Below, piece by piece: positions 1 to 7,618 of a stretch of 53,736 nt of DNA (positions within the stretch are counted from its first letter, which is position 1; the number at the start of each line of letters is the position of its first letter). The translations under genes were made by a program, and so were the position numbers. This DNA comes from Bacteroidales bacterium UBA5281 (lineage in GTDB: Bacteria; Bacteroidota; Bacteroidia; Bacteroidales; Lentimicrobiaceae): NCBI GenBank assembly GCA_002410555.1, contig DHSR01000019.1, positions 1 through 53,736 on the forward strand. The letters are read 5' to 3'. The notes beneath the pieces were generated by a model. The model was not told the DNA's origin. It searched no databases and worked only from the letters and a program-made list of their open reading frames with translations.

Positions 1-202
1 CAGAAACTATTTTCCCAGGCCCCAATTTACGTATGATTTATAAAATTACCGCTAATTCACATTGCTAGGGGTAAGGAGTTCTGAAATTTATCAAATTCCG
101 AACTCGACCCAGGTATCCCTTAATGCTAACGTAACCTTACTAATAATGTCCTTTAACAGAAAGTATATAAACAACATTTTCAGTCACTTCATAAACCAGT
201 CA
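1..202. other. AT-rich non-coding edge, nothing recognised
   Basis: I see no convincing reading frame, RNA gene or hairpin in this stretch. It lies downstream of the leftward DUF2683-like gene and may belong to a gene or intergenic region cut by the window edge. Confidence 0.4.
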
Positions 203-421
203 TCACAAGCTTAAGAACTCATTCAAATCTTCCTTTTTTACCCGTATTACTTCTTCATTTTTGGCTTGTTCCCGGCTCTCTAAAATTTTTTCTACAAAAT
301 CAGGATCATACACATTCTGAGATATGGTAAAATCAATATTAAGCGCATTCATAAAAGCCTTTAAAGCACTCACCTGCTCCTCCGTTTTGGGTTGCACGAT
401 GAATATATCTGAGGTTTTCAT
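203..421 (-). CDS. DUF2683-like small antitoxin-type protein (intact copy)
   Basis: A 72-residue acidic protein. The central YDPDFVEKILESREQ segment followed by a short charged tail resembles DUF2683 proteins, which in Bacteroidota often sit beside RelE-type toxins and are taken to be antitoxins; this is family resemblance judged by eye. No toxin gene lies next to it, so it appears orphaned. A shortened relative lies about 0.8 kb away on the same strand (1039-1188), so the region has been duplicated. Start is the ATG at 421. A DNA-neutralising or toxin-neutralising role is inference only. Confidence 0.6.
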   Translation of the reverse strand: MKTSDIFIVQPKTEEQVSALKAFMNALNIDFTISQNVYDPDFVEKILESREQAKNEEVIRVKKEDLNEFLSL

Positions 422-597
422 TGCATTGTAATTTTCAAATTTAACAGATTGGATTGGGTCTTATTAAAGTGAGATTGCGTTCAATAGCACAAATATAACA
501 ATTTTATTCATGATTATTTCCAAAATTTGTGAATATTTTTTGCCACTTCAATTGGTTCGGCGATTGTTCGACTGGTTCTACTGGTTTAAAGAACAAT

Positions 598-804
598 TCA
601 TTTCATGCTTGCTTTAAAGTCATCAAGTGGCTCGTCAAAGTCAGGAGAAATATAAATCTGACCTTTTGCACAACCAAATATTGGTTTCTTTTTCTTGATC
701 TCCTTTTTTCTTTTTGACATTAGGAAATCAATAAAGTCATTCACTTCCGATTTAAGATCACCAGGTAAAGAATTAATCTTCGTATATAATTGCATATGAT
801 CCAT
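598..804 (-). CDS. DUF2281-family antitoxin-like protein, orphan
   Basis: A 68-residue protein. The N-terminal helix LKSEVNDFIDFLMSKRKKE and the C-terminal FGCAKGQIYISPDFDEPLDD follow the DUF2281 pattern (a predicted helix that ends in a basic stretch, then a GSAKG-like motif and a DFDxPLxDF tail). Members are usually VapB-like antitoxins encoded directly before a PIN-domain toxin. Downstream (leftward) there is only non-coding DNA and then the DUF2683-like gene, so the expected toxin is missing. The start could be residue 1 or Met4; both are ATG. Function is inferred from family only. Confidence 0.7.
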   Translation of the reverse strand: MDHMQLYTKINSLPGDLKSEVNDFIDFLMSKRKKEIKKKKPIFGCAKGQIYISPDFDEPLDDFKASMK

Positions 805-897
805 TTGCCAGGTTTTAACACAAAGATACGAATCTATTTTAATCGAACCGAAAAAAAATTCTATCTGCTAAATTCTATTTTCCTGGATAAGGGGGAG

Positions 898-922
898 GTT
901 GAAGATTAGAAGTTGAAGATTA
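898..922 (+). repeat. Two-copy 14-nt (2 x heptamer) direct repeat
   Basis: GTTGAAGATTAGAA is followed at once by GTTGAAGATTA. The unit length is 14, that is two heptamers, the same register as the arrays beside the S23-type genes near 49.5 and 53.3 kb. No S23 gene is present here. Confidence 0.6.
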
Positions 923-1038
923 AATAAATGGACAAGAGCGGACAATCGCTTTTTCATTGCTGGTGGAAGGGTAGGTATTTATCAGAGAAAGAGGTAAAAC
1001 GATGTGCCTTATTGGTAAAATCCAAATGACAGCTCATA

Positions 1039-1188
1039 TCACAAGCCTAAGAACTCATTCAAATCTTCATTTTTTATCCGTATTACTTCTTCATTTTTAG
1101 CTTGTTCCCGGCTCTCTGAAATTTTTTCTACAAATTCAGGGTCATACACATCCTTAGATATAGTAAAATCAACATTAAGTGCATTCAT
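1039..1188 (-). pseudogene. Truncated duplicate of the DUF2683-like gene
   Basis: Read leftward from an ATG at 1188, this frame gives 49 residues (MNALNVDFTISKDVYDPEFV and onward, ending in DLNEFLGL) that match the last 49 residues of the intact gene at 203-421 with only a few substitutions. The first 23 residues of the intact copy are absent: the sequence upstream of the ATG is unrelated. The downstream 11 bases around the stop are also similar. It is either a 5'-truncated pseudogene or a minimal domain still translated from what was an internal Met. The remaining frame has no stops, so decay would be recent or the fragment is still in use. Confidence 0.7.
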
Positions 1189-1194
1189 AGTAGA

Positions 1195-1416
1195 TTATTT
1201 TATCCTTTTGTGAAATACCATCTTTACAAGAAAATTAACCGCAATAAAAACGACCGCCCATAACGAAAGGTCAATAAGTAGTTTGATATTCAGTAAGCCT
1301 TCATCAAAATTATAATAAAACCCTGTTAATTTGTACACTATTTTCACAATGATGTATGTGATTATTATTGAAATAGTTATAACATAACCAGTTCTTTTAG
1401 CCTGCGACTTTCCCAT
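1195..1416 (-). CDS. Small two-helix membrane protein, unknown
   Basis: I do not recognise a family. The 73-residue protein has a basic N-terminus (MGKSQAKR), one hydrophobic segment at about 10-31 and a second at about 45-66, with basic residues at the C-terminus (KMVFHKRIK), so both ends are predicted cytoplasmic. ATG start at 1416. It lies 6 bp upstream of the truncated DUF2683 copy on the same strand, which may have been joined to it by the duplication. It could be a fragment of a larger membrane protein. Confidence 0.45.
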   Translation of the reverse strand: MGKSQAKRTGYVITISIIITYIIVKIVYKLTGFYYNFDEGLLNIKLLIDLSLWAVVFIAVNFLVKMVFHKRIK

Positions 1417-1440
1417 TTTTATAAAGTTTAAGTTTAAGAA

Positions 1441-1608
1441 TCAATGAATTAATTCGTTAGGGTAATTTCCGGCAACTTTGGCACCAACAATCAAATATAC
1501 ATCATTTCCCGGTTGCAAACGCTGCAAGCGCGCGTAATCCAACAGCACACGCTTCATTTGCAGCACGTATTGCAAGCCATTTTGATTTATAGGTGAGCCA
1601 TATTTCTG
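1441..1608 (-). pseudogene. Decayed coding remnant, about 55 codons
   Basis: Reading leftward from 1608 to a TGA at 1441 there is an open frame beginning QKYGSPINQNGLQYVLQMKR and ending VGAKVAGNYPNELIH. The composition is protein-like (balanced, amphipathic, few rare residues), but there is no start codon upstream before an in-frame TAG and only an internal ATG. It looks like the 3' end of a gene whose front part has been lost, just downstream of the permease gene. I cannot name the family. Confidence 0.35.
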
Positions 1609-1619
1609 CTAATATTGTA

Positions 1620-2660
1620 TTACCTGGTGCTGTTCTTTTTAAGATACAATTCCTGCACCGTTACGATTACAAGGACAAGCAGTGGTGTTGCCAATATCAG
1701 CCCCCAACCTCCGGTTAGTACGCCCATAATCAACTGCGAAATGATAATGAGTGCCAGGGGAGTATTTATAAGTTTTTTCTGCACAAGAGGCGTTATAAAA
1801 TTGCTTTCGAGGAACTGAACTAAAATATAGAGGCCGGTAACCATGGCCGCTGTTAAAGGGCTTTGCATTAACGCTACCAATACAGCAGGAATTAATGAAA
1901 TAAGAGGCCCAAAATTGGGTACAAAACTTATGAGTCCGGCAAATAAAGCCAAAACCAGCCACAGGGGCATACCTATGATGGCCAAACCAATGGCGGTTAA
2001 CACAAACACTACAAACATCGCAAACAACTTACCCTTGAGCCAGTTAAACAACTGACTATTCATTTTACCGCTTATCTGCCGTGCTTTGTCCTGTCCTTTT
2101 TTGGGTATAAGCTGTATCAGCCCATTGACATAGGTGTCGGGCGAAACGGTGAAGAAAATACCGATGAAAAGTATCACATATACATCGCCAAGAATACCGA
2201 AAGTAGATTTAAAAAACTGGCCTAAAAAACCCTGCGCCTTGTCCATGGAGTCTTTTGAGGTTGCCCTTTCAATAAACTTCTGTCCAATGGAACTATCATT
2301 CAATCTGTCCCTTACATTTTCTATTGTTTTGGGCAAGGTATCAATAAGCTCAGCAGCCTGGGCCTGGACTTTTGCGCCGATCAACAAAAACAGCCCCGCA
2401 ACAATTAATAAGGTACCTATAATAGAAATAGCCACACTAAGGCCTTCATTCCAGGATGTTTTTTTTTGAATAAAACTGCTTATACCTCTAAAAAAAACGG
2501 CAATAAGCGTACCGGCAAATACCAATAAAAAAACACTGAAGGTTGCCTTGAATATTAGCAGCAGAACGGCTGTAAAAGCCACTATACCGGTAGTTATCCA
2601 TATTTTATGTCTGAATGTAGTCAGGTTATCGTCGTTTTTCTGTTGCTTGTTTTGTTCCAT
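1620..2660 (-). CDS. AI-2E family transporter (PerM/YdiK-like permease)
   Basis: A 346-residue integral membrane protein. Hydrophobic pairs at about 24-60 and 64-90 come first, then a soluble segment of about 60 residues rich in charged amino acids, then several C-terminal membrane segments including the family-typical run FAGLISFVPNFGPLISLIPA and the LTGGWGLILATPLLVL tail. This order is characteristic of the AI-2E/TqsA superfamily, whose members export small solutes, act as Na+/H+ antiporters or export autoinducer-2; the substrate cannot be told from sequence. Start is the ATG at 2660. It appears to be a single-gene unit, separated from the nar operon by about 470 bp and transcribed away from it. 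Confidence 0.88.
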   Translation of the reverse strand: MEQNKQQKNDDNLTTFRHKIWITTGIVAFTAVLLLIFKATFSVFLLVFAGTLIAVFFRGISSFIQKKTSWNEGLSVAISIIGTLLIVAGLFLLIGAKVQAQAAELIDTLPKTIENVRDRLNDSSIGQKFIERATSKDSMDKAQGFLGQFFKSTFGILGDVYVILFIGIFFTVSPDTYVNGLIQLIPKKGQDKARQISGKMNSQLFNWLKGKLFAMFVVFVLTAIGLAIIGMPLWLVLALFAGLISFVPNFGPLISLIPAVLVALMQSPLTAAMVTGLYILVQFLESNFITPLVQKKLINTPLALIIISQLIMGVLTGGWGLILATPLLVLVIVTVQELYLKKNSTR

Positions 2661-3129
2661 TAACTAAAGATTAAATGGCTGAATACGCAATGGTCTTAAA
2701 CATATGAATCAGACCATAACCGATGAATAATATTAAAACTATCCACATGCTTATATTGTTTATGCATTGTTTAAACGCGCTGCACAGGAGTGATCCCCGT
2801 TTGCTCGCGCTGCAAGCGCGCAATCCAGGCTGCAGGCGCGCGAAATATTGCTTTTTACTTAAGACTTCAAAATAAATTTTATTACGTTAAATAAATTTTC
2901 AGTTTAATGTATTAAAGCAATTGACATTTAATATTTTAAAATAAGCAAGGATTAAGTTTTCATATCACTCATTATCAATCTAATACAAACCATAAATGCA
3001 TTTAAACGAACAACACAGTAAGCAATATTAATTTAGACTTATTATAAAATACGGTTCGGCATAAAACGAACACACTTTTCAGCATAATTATTTAGCAACT
3101 TTACTTGTAAATTCTAAAAACTGATTTTC
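2661..3129. other. Divergent intergenic region upstream of the nar operon
   Basis: 470 bp without a gene between the leftward permease gene and the rightward cytochrome/nar operon, so it should hold both promoters. Visible elements are the GC-rich palindromic block at 2775-2842 and, near the nar operon, two copies of AAACGAACA (about 3005 and 3066), the second forming GTTCG-N8-CGAAC with the sequence before it. A TTGACA sits at about 2921. I see no convincing FNR-type palindrome and no perfect TAnnTTTG box for the operon. Confidence 0.4.
2775..2842. repeat. GC-rich REP-like palindromic block
   Basis: Three related GCTGCA-centred units lie in AT-rich DNA. The middle one is a palindrome: stem CGCGCT (2806-2811), loop GCA, stem AGCGCG (2815-2820). 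A near copy of its core, CGCTGCAAGCGCGC followed by AATCC or GTAATCC, occurs at about 1520-1540. Such islands resemble REP-type dispersed repeats, but a family cannot be established from one window. Confidence 0.45.
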
Positions 3130-3978
3130 ATGAAGAAGGGCCAAATGAAAACCGTTTTATTGATTGTTGGAATTTTTTTATTTTCGACCATCAAAGCCGA
3201 TGAAGGAGAACAACTTTTCAAGAAAACCTGTACTGCCTGCCACACCATCGGCAAAGGCCGGTTAGTCGGGCCTGACTTGTTAAACATCAATGAAAAGCAA
3301 AGCCAGGATTGGCTGATTGCTTTCATACAGTCGTCCACTCAGTTAATTGAAAGTGGAGACAAGGATGCACAAGCTATTTACGAGGAATACAACCGTATTC
3401 TTATGCCCGACAACCCTTATACAGATGCACAGGTTATTGCTATTTTAAATTACATCCGGCAGCAAAGTAAAGCGGCCGCTGGGGGAGAGCAAAGTGCACC
3501 GGTAGAAGATATATTGAGCGGTACCACTTCCGAAAACATCAACACGGGAATGAACCTTTTTACCGGTAAACAAAAATTTAAAAATGGTGGCTCTACCTGC
3601 ATTTCCTGCCATAATGTTCAGGACGAAAGAATTTTCAGCAGTGGAACCTTAGCCCTTGACCTCAGCCAGTCCTACGCAAACATGGGCAGTGCCGGAGTTT
3701 CAGCCATTATTGCCAATCCGCCCTTTCCGGTAATGAATATGGCTTTCAAAAATCATCCGCTCACAAGCGAAGAGGTTGTAAATCTTACCGCCTACTTAAA
3801 ATCGGTAAGTGACAAAAGGGTACATCAGGCTTCCGCCGATTTCAGCCTCTATTTTGTCCTTGCCGGATTGTTTGTTTTCATTTCGATGATGCTGATCATT
3901 CTGGTATTGTATTTTGACCGAAAAAGATTAGCTGTAAACCACGAAATCTTTAAACGTCAGACAAAAGTCGTTAACTAA
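3130..3978 (+). CDS. narC: Membrane-anchored diheme cytochrome c (NarC-like)
   Basis: A 282-residue protein with a signal peptide (about 1-23) and two cytochrome c domains. Heme sites are CTACH (34-38) and CISCH (157-161); likely distal ligands are Met92 and Met202 or Met204. A single membrane helix at about 240-262 anchors the C-terminus, with a short basic cytoplasmic tail. It lies 15 bp upstream of narG. In Thermus the nar operon likewise begins with a diheme cytochrome gene, narC, whose product works with the nitrate reductase; by analogy this protein probably passes electrons to or from the NarI-anchored complex. The order and heme sites are seen; the electron route is inferred. The gene symbol follows the Thermus analogy. 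Confidence 0.8.
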   Translation: MKKGQMKTVLLIVGIFLFSTIKADEGEQLFKKTCTACHTIGKGRLVGPDLLNINEKQSQDWLIAFIQSSTQLIESGDKDAQAIYEEYNRILMPDNPYTDAQVIAILNYIRQQSKAAAGGEQSAPVEDILSGTTSENINTGMNLFTGKQKFKNGGSTCISCHNVQDERIFSSGTLALDLSQSYANMGSAGVSAIIANPPFPVMNMAFKNHPLTSEEVVNLTAYLKSVSDKRVHQASADFSLYFVLAGLFVFISMMLIILVLYFDRKRLAVNHEIFKRQTKVVN

Positions 3979-3993
3979 GCTAACAAATGTCAT

Positions 3994-6900
3994 ATGAGTT
4001 GGATTAAAGATTTGATTTCACCGAAAACCCGGCAGTGGGAAGAGTTTTACAGAAACAGGCACCAACACGACAAAGTGGTCAGAAGCACGCATGGCGTGAA
4101 CTGTACCGGTGGTTGCAGTTGGAACATTCATGTGAAAGATGGTATCGTGGTTTGGGAAACCCAGGCCCTTGATTATCCCCTGCTCGAAAAATCCCTGCCC
4201 CCATATGAGCCACGGGGTTGCCAGCGTGGCATTTCATTCTCATGGTATTTATACAACCCCATCCGGGTAAAATATCCAATGATACGGGGCGCTTTGCTGG
4301 ATGCCTTCAAAGAAGAAAAAGCAAAAACCGGCGATGCGCTGCAAGCCTGGGAAAACATCCAAAATCATCCTGAAACCAGAAAACGATATCAGACTGCCAG
4401 AGGTAAAGGTGGTTTCAGAAGAGTGAAATGGGATGAAGTCTTAGAAATTATAGCTGCTTCAAACATTTATACCACCAAAAAATATGGGCCTGACAGGCTG
4501 GTCGGTTTCTCGCCCATCCCTGCCATGTCGATGGTTAGCTTTGCAGCGGGTGCCCGCTTTTTGCAGTTGATGGGAGGCGTAAAACTTAGTTTTTACGATT
4601 GGTACTGTGACTTACCCAGCTCATTTCCCGAAATATGGGGCGAACAAACCGATGTGGCCGAAAGCGCCGATTGGTACAATTCAAAGTTTATTGCCTGTAT
4701 GGGCGCAAACCTCGGCATGACCCGTACGCCCGATGTGCATTTCTTTTCAGAAGCCAGACACAACGGATCCAAAACCGTGGTATTCTCGCCCGATTTTAGC
4801 ATGGTGGCTAAATATGCCGATAAATGGGTGCCGGTTCACGCCGGTCAGGATGGTGCATTCTGGATGGCGGTAGTCCATGTGATTTTAAAAGAGTACCATC
4901 ATGAGAAGCAAGTCCCTTATTTTATCGATTACACAAAAAAGTACACCGACAGCCCCTTCCTTGTTGAGCTTATTGAACAGGATGGAAAACTGGTTCCCGG
5001 ACAAATGTTGAGGGCCGGAAGAGTGGAGAAGTACAAAGACATTGAAAATGGTGAATGGAAGTTTCTGAATATTGACTCAAATACCGGTGAACTGGTATGC
5101 CCGGGGGGAAGCTCAGGACACCGCTGGGGAAGCAAAGAGGGTAACTGGAACCTAAAATCAGAAGATGCAGAAACCGGTCAGGCTTACGATCCGGTTTTAA
5201 CACTGCTGAACAGAAATGACGAAGTTCTGCAAGTTGATTTTATAGAATACGGAAAAGACCTCGTCGCCAAAAGAGGCGTACCTGTAAGATACATAGAAAC
5301 CATGGACGGCACCGTTAAGGTAACCACTGTTTATGATCTTATTATGGCGCAATATGGTGTTGACCGCGGATTGGGTGGCGAATATCCTGTTTCCTATGAT
5401 GACAAATCTGCAGCTTACACACCGGCATGGCAGGAGATATTCACCGGAATTGGCCCAAAAACAGTGCTTCAGTTTGCACGTGAATGGAGCAGAACTGCCC
5501 AGGTGACCAATGGGAAATGCAGCATCATTATTGGAGCAGGTGTAAACCATTGGTACCACAGCAACCTTATTTATCGTGCCGGAACCATGGCCCTGATGCT
5601 TACCGGTTGCGTAGGCGTAAATGGTGGCGGAATGAACCATTATGTGGGTCAGGAAAAACTGGCACCATTTGATTCATGGAGTTCAATTATGACCGGTAAA
5701 GACTGGCAGGGCCCTCCGCGACTACAACAGTCGCCCATTTGGCACTACATCAATTCTGACCAATGGCGATACGATGTCAACCATTCTGATTACAATACCG
5801 TTCCAAAAAATGAGTTGTCGCAACTGCATGCTGCCGATATGATTGTAAAATCGGTTCGCAATGGTTGGATGCCTTTTTATCCGCAATACAACAAAAATAA
5901 TTTCGAAATTGTAAAAGAGGCTGAAAATGCCGGTGCAAAAACGGATGACGAGATTAAAAGATATGTAATTGAAAAGCTGAAAACCAAGGAGTTGGTACAT
6001 GCCGTTGCAGAGCCGGACGAAGAAATCAACTTTCCCAGGGTATGGTATATCTGGCGGGGCAATGCCATTGGCTCAAGCGCCAAAGGTCATGAATATTTTT
6101 TAAAACATTATCTGGGCACACATACCAACACGATTGCCGATGAGATAGCCGATCAGTTTGTAAAGGATGTAAAATGGCGCAGCGAAAGCCCTAAAGGGAA
6201 AATGGACTTAATCGTTAACCTGAATTTCAGGATGGATACCTCGGCACTATATTCCGATATCCTTCTTCCGGCTGCATCCTGGTACGAAAAAACCGATCTG
6301 AACACTACCGACATGCACTCCTTTATCCATCCGCTGGCTGCAGCCATTGATCCGGTCTGGGAGTCGAAAAGCGATTGGGTTATATTCCGCGAAATTGCAA
6401 GGGTAACCAGTGAATTGGCCAAAATCCATTTCAACCAACCCATAAAAGATATTGTGAATACACCTATAGATCACGACACGGCAGGCGAGATTTCACAACG
6501 CAGCATAAAGGATTGGAGTAAGGGAGAATGTGAACCCATTCCGGGTAAAACCATGCACAACATCACTGTGGTAGAAAGAGATTATACCAAAATCTATGAA
6601 AGGTACATCAGTTTGGGCCCCAAAATGAAAACCGGGCTGGGTGCACACGGAAACAGTTACGATTCTACCGATTTTTACGAACAAATGCTAAAGGATCGCA
6701 ATCATATCCGAAAAATTGACGGGGTTGAATACCCCTCCATTTATGAAGATGAAGAAGCAGCCAATGCAGTGCTCCACCTTTCGAGCGTAACCAATGGCGA
6801 ATTGGCGCACAGGGCCTACAAACGTGCAGAAAAGAAAACAGGTTTAACGCTTTGCGACCTGGCTGAGGGAAGCAGGAATGTAAGAATGAATTTTAAAGAC

Positions 6901-7605
6901 CTGCAGGCCCGGCCCCTGCGCTATCTGAATTCACCCATATGGTCGGGATTGATGAACGATGGCAGAGCCTATTCTGCTTATACTTATAACATTGAACGTC
7001 TTGTTCCCTGGCGTACCCTTACAGGAAGGCAGCATTTTTATCTTGACCACGAAGGGTACATAAAATTTGGAGAACATCTGCCAACCTATAAGCCCTCACC
7101 ACGACCAGAGGCTTATGGCGAATTAAAAAAATCAGTAGCTACAGGAAAAGCAAAAATGCTTAACGTGCTTACGCCTCACGGGAAATGGCATATTCACTCC
7201 ACCTATGGCGATACGGTGCGCATGCTTGCACTTTCCAGAGGGATGGAGCCTTGCTGGTTGAGTGAGGAAGATGCCGCTGAAATGGGAATAAAAGACAACG
7301 ACTGGGTAGAAGTTTTTAATGACAATGGAGTGTATTCCACCAGAGCATGTGTAAGCTCAAGAATTCCCAAAGGTGTTTGCATTGTATATCATGCAGTTGA
7401 CCGAACATATTCGGTTCCAAAATCGCAAATAAGAGGTGGAAAGCGTTCGGGCATGAACAATAGCTTTACACGCATTCATCTGAAGCCAAACCTGATGACT
7501 GGTGGTTATGGCCAGTTCACTTATCATATGAATTACTGGGGGCCAGTTGGTGTAAACCGCGACACTTTTGCATTGGTTCAGAAAATGGACAAGGTTGAAT
7601 TTTAA
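3994..7605 (+). CDS. narG: Respiratory nitrate reductase alpha subunit
   Basis: 1203 residues, slightly shorter than enterobacterial NarG. The N-terminal FS0 iron-sulfur ligands are His33, Cys37, Cys41 and Cys76 (HGVNCTGGCSW, then RGC). Asp206 in FYDWYCDLP corresponds to the molybdenum-ligating Asp of NarG, and ADWYNS and NHWYH blocks of the bis-MGD site follow. There is no twin-arginine signal, and the N-terminus aligns with the cytoplasmic type, so nitrate is reduced on the cytoplasmic side. First reductase gene of the narGHJI set; the stop is 13 bp before narH. No narK transporter or molybdopterin gene is in view. Nitrite oxidation by a related enzyme is less likely given a full Nar operon with NarI. 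Confidence 0.96.
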   Translation: MSWIKDLISPKTRQWEEFYRNRHQHDKVVRSTHGVNCTGGCSWNIHVKDGIVVWETQALDYPLLEKSLPPYEPRGCQRGISFSWYLYNPIRVKYPMIRGALLDAFKEEKAKTGDALQAWENIQNHPETRKRYQTARGKGGFRRVKWDEVLEIIAASNIYTTKKYGPDRLVGFSPIPAMSMVSFAAGARFLQLMGGVKLSFYDWYCDLPSSFPEIWGEQTDVAESADWYNSKFIACMGANLGMTRTPDVHFFSEARHNGSKTVVFSPDFSMVAKYADKWVPVHAGQDGAFWMAVVHVILKEYHHEKQVPYFIDYTKKYTDSPFLVELIEQDGKLVPGQMLRAGRVEKYKDIENGEWKFLNIDSNTGELVCPGGSSGHRWGSKEGNWNLKSEDAETGQAYDPVLTLLNRNDEVLQVDFIEYGKDLVAKRGVPVRYIETMDGTVKVTTVYDLIMAQYGVDRGLGGEYPVSYDDKSAAYTPAWQEIFTGIGPKTVLQFAREWSRTAQVTNGKCSIIIGAGVNHWYHSNLIYRAGTMALMLTGCVGVNGGGMNHYVGQEKLAPFDSWSSIMTGKDWQGPPRLQQSPIWHYINSDQWRYDVNHSDYNTVPKNELSQLHAADMIVKSVRNGWMPFYPQYNKNNFEIVKEAENAGAKTDDEIKRYVIEKLKTKELVHAVAEPDEEINFPRVWYIWRGNAIGSSAKGHEYFLKHYLGTHTNTIADEIADQFVKDVKWRSESPKGKMDLIVNLNFRMDTSALYSDILLPAASWYEKTDLNTTDMHSFIHPLAAAIDPVWESKSDWVIFREIARVTSELAKIHFNQPIKDIVNTPIDHDTAGEISQRSIKDWSKGECEPIPGKTMHNITVVERDYTKIYERYISLGPKMKTGLGAHGNSYDSTDFYEQMLKDRNHIRKIDGVEYPSIYEDEEAANAVLHLSSVTNGELAHRAYKRAEKKTGLTLCDLAEGSRNVRMNFKDLQARPLRYLNSPIWSGLMNDGRAYSAYTYNIERLVPWRTLTGRQHFYLDHEGYIKFGEHLPTYKPSPRPEAYGELKKSVATGKAKMLNVLTPHGKWHIHSTYGDTVRMLALSRGMEPCWLSEEDAAEMGIKDNDWVEVFNDNGVYSTRACVSSRIPKGVCIVYHAVDRTYSVPKSQIRGGKRSGMNNSFTRIHLKPNLMTGGYGQFTYHMNYWGPVGVNRDTFALVQKMDKVEF

Positions 7606-7618
7606 AAAACACAAAACC

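Noticed and set aside
529..717. 62-codon frame opposite the DUF2281 gene
   Set aside because: Antisense shadow with an aromatic-rich, implausible product.
5197..5640. 147-codon open frame antisense to narG
   Set aside because: It is the shadow of a highly conserved reading frame; its product has no recognisable features and narG is unambiguous.
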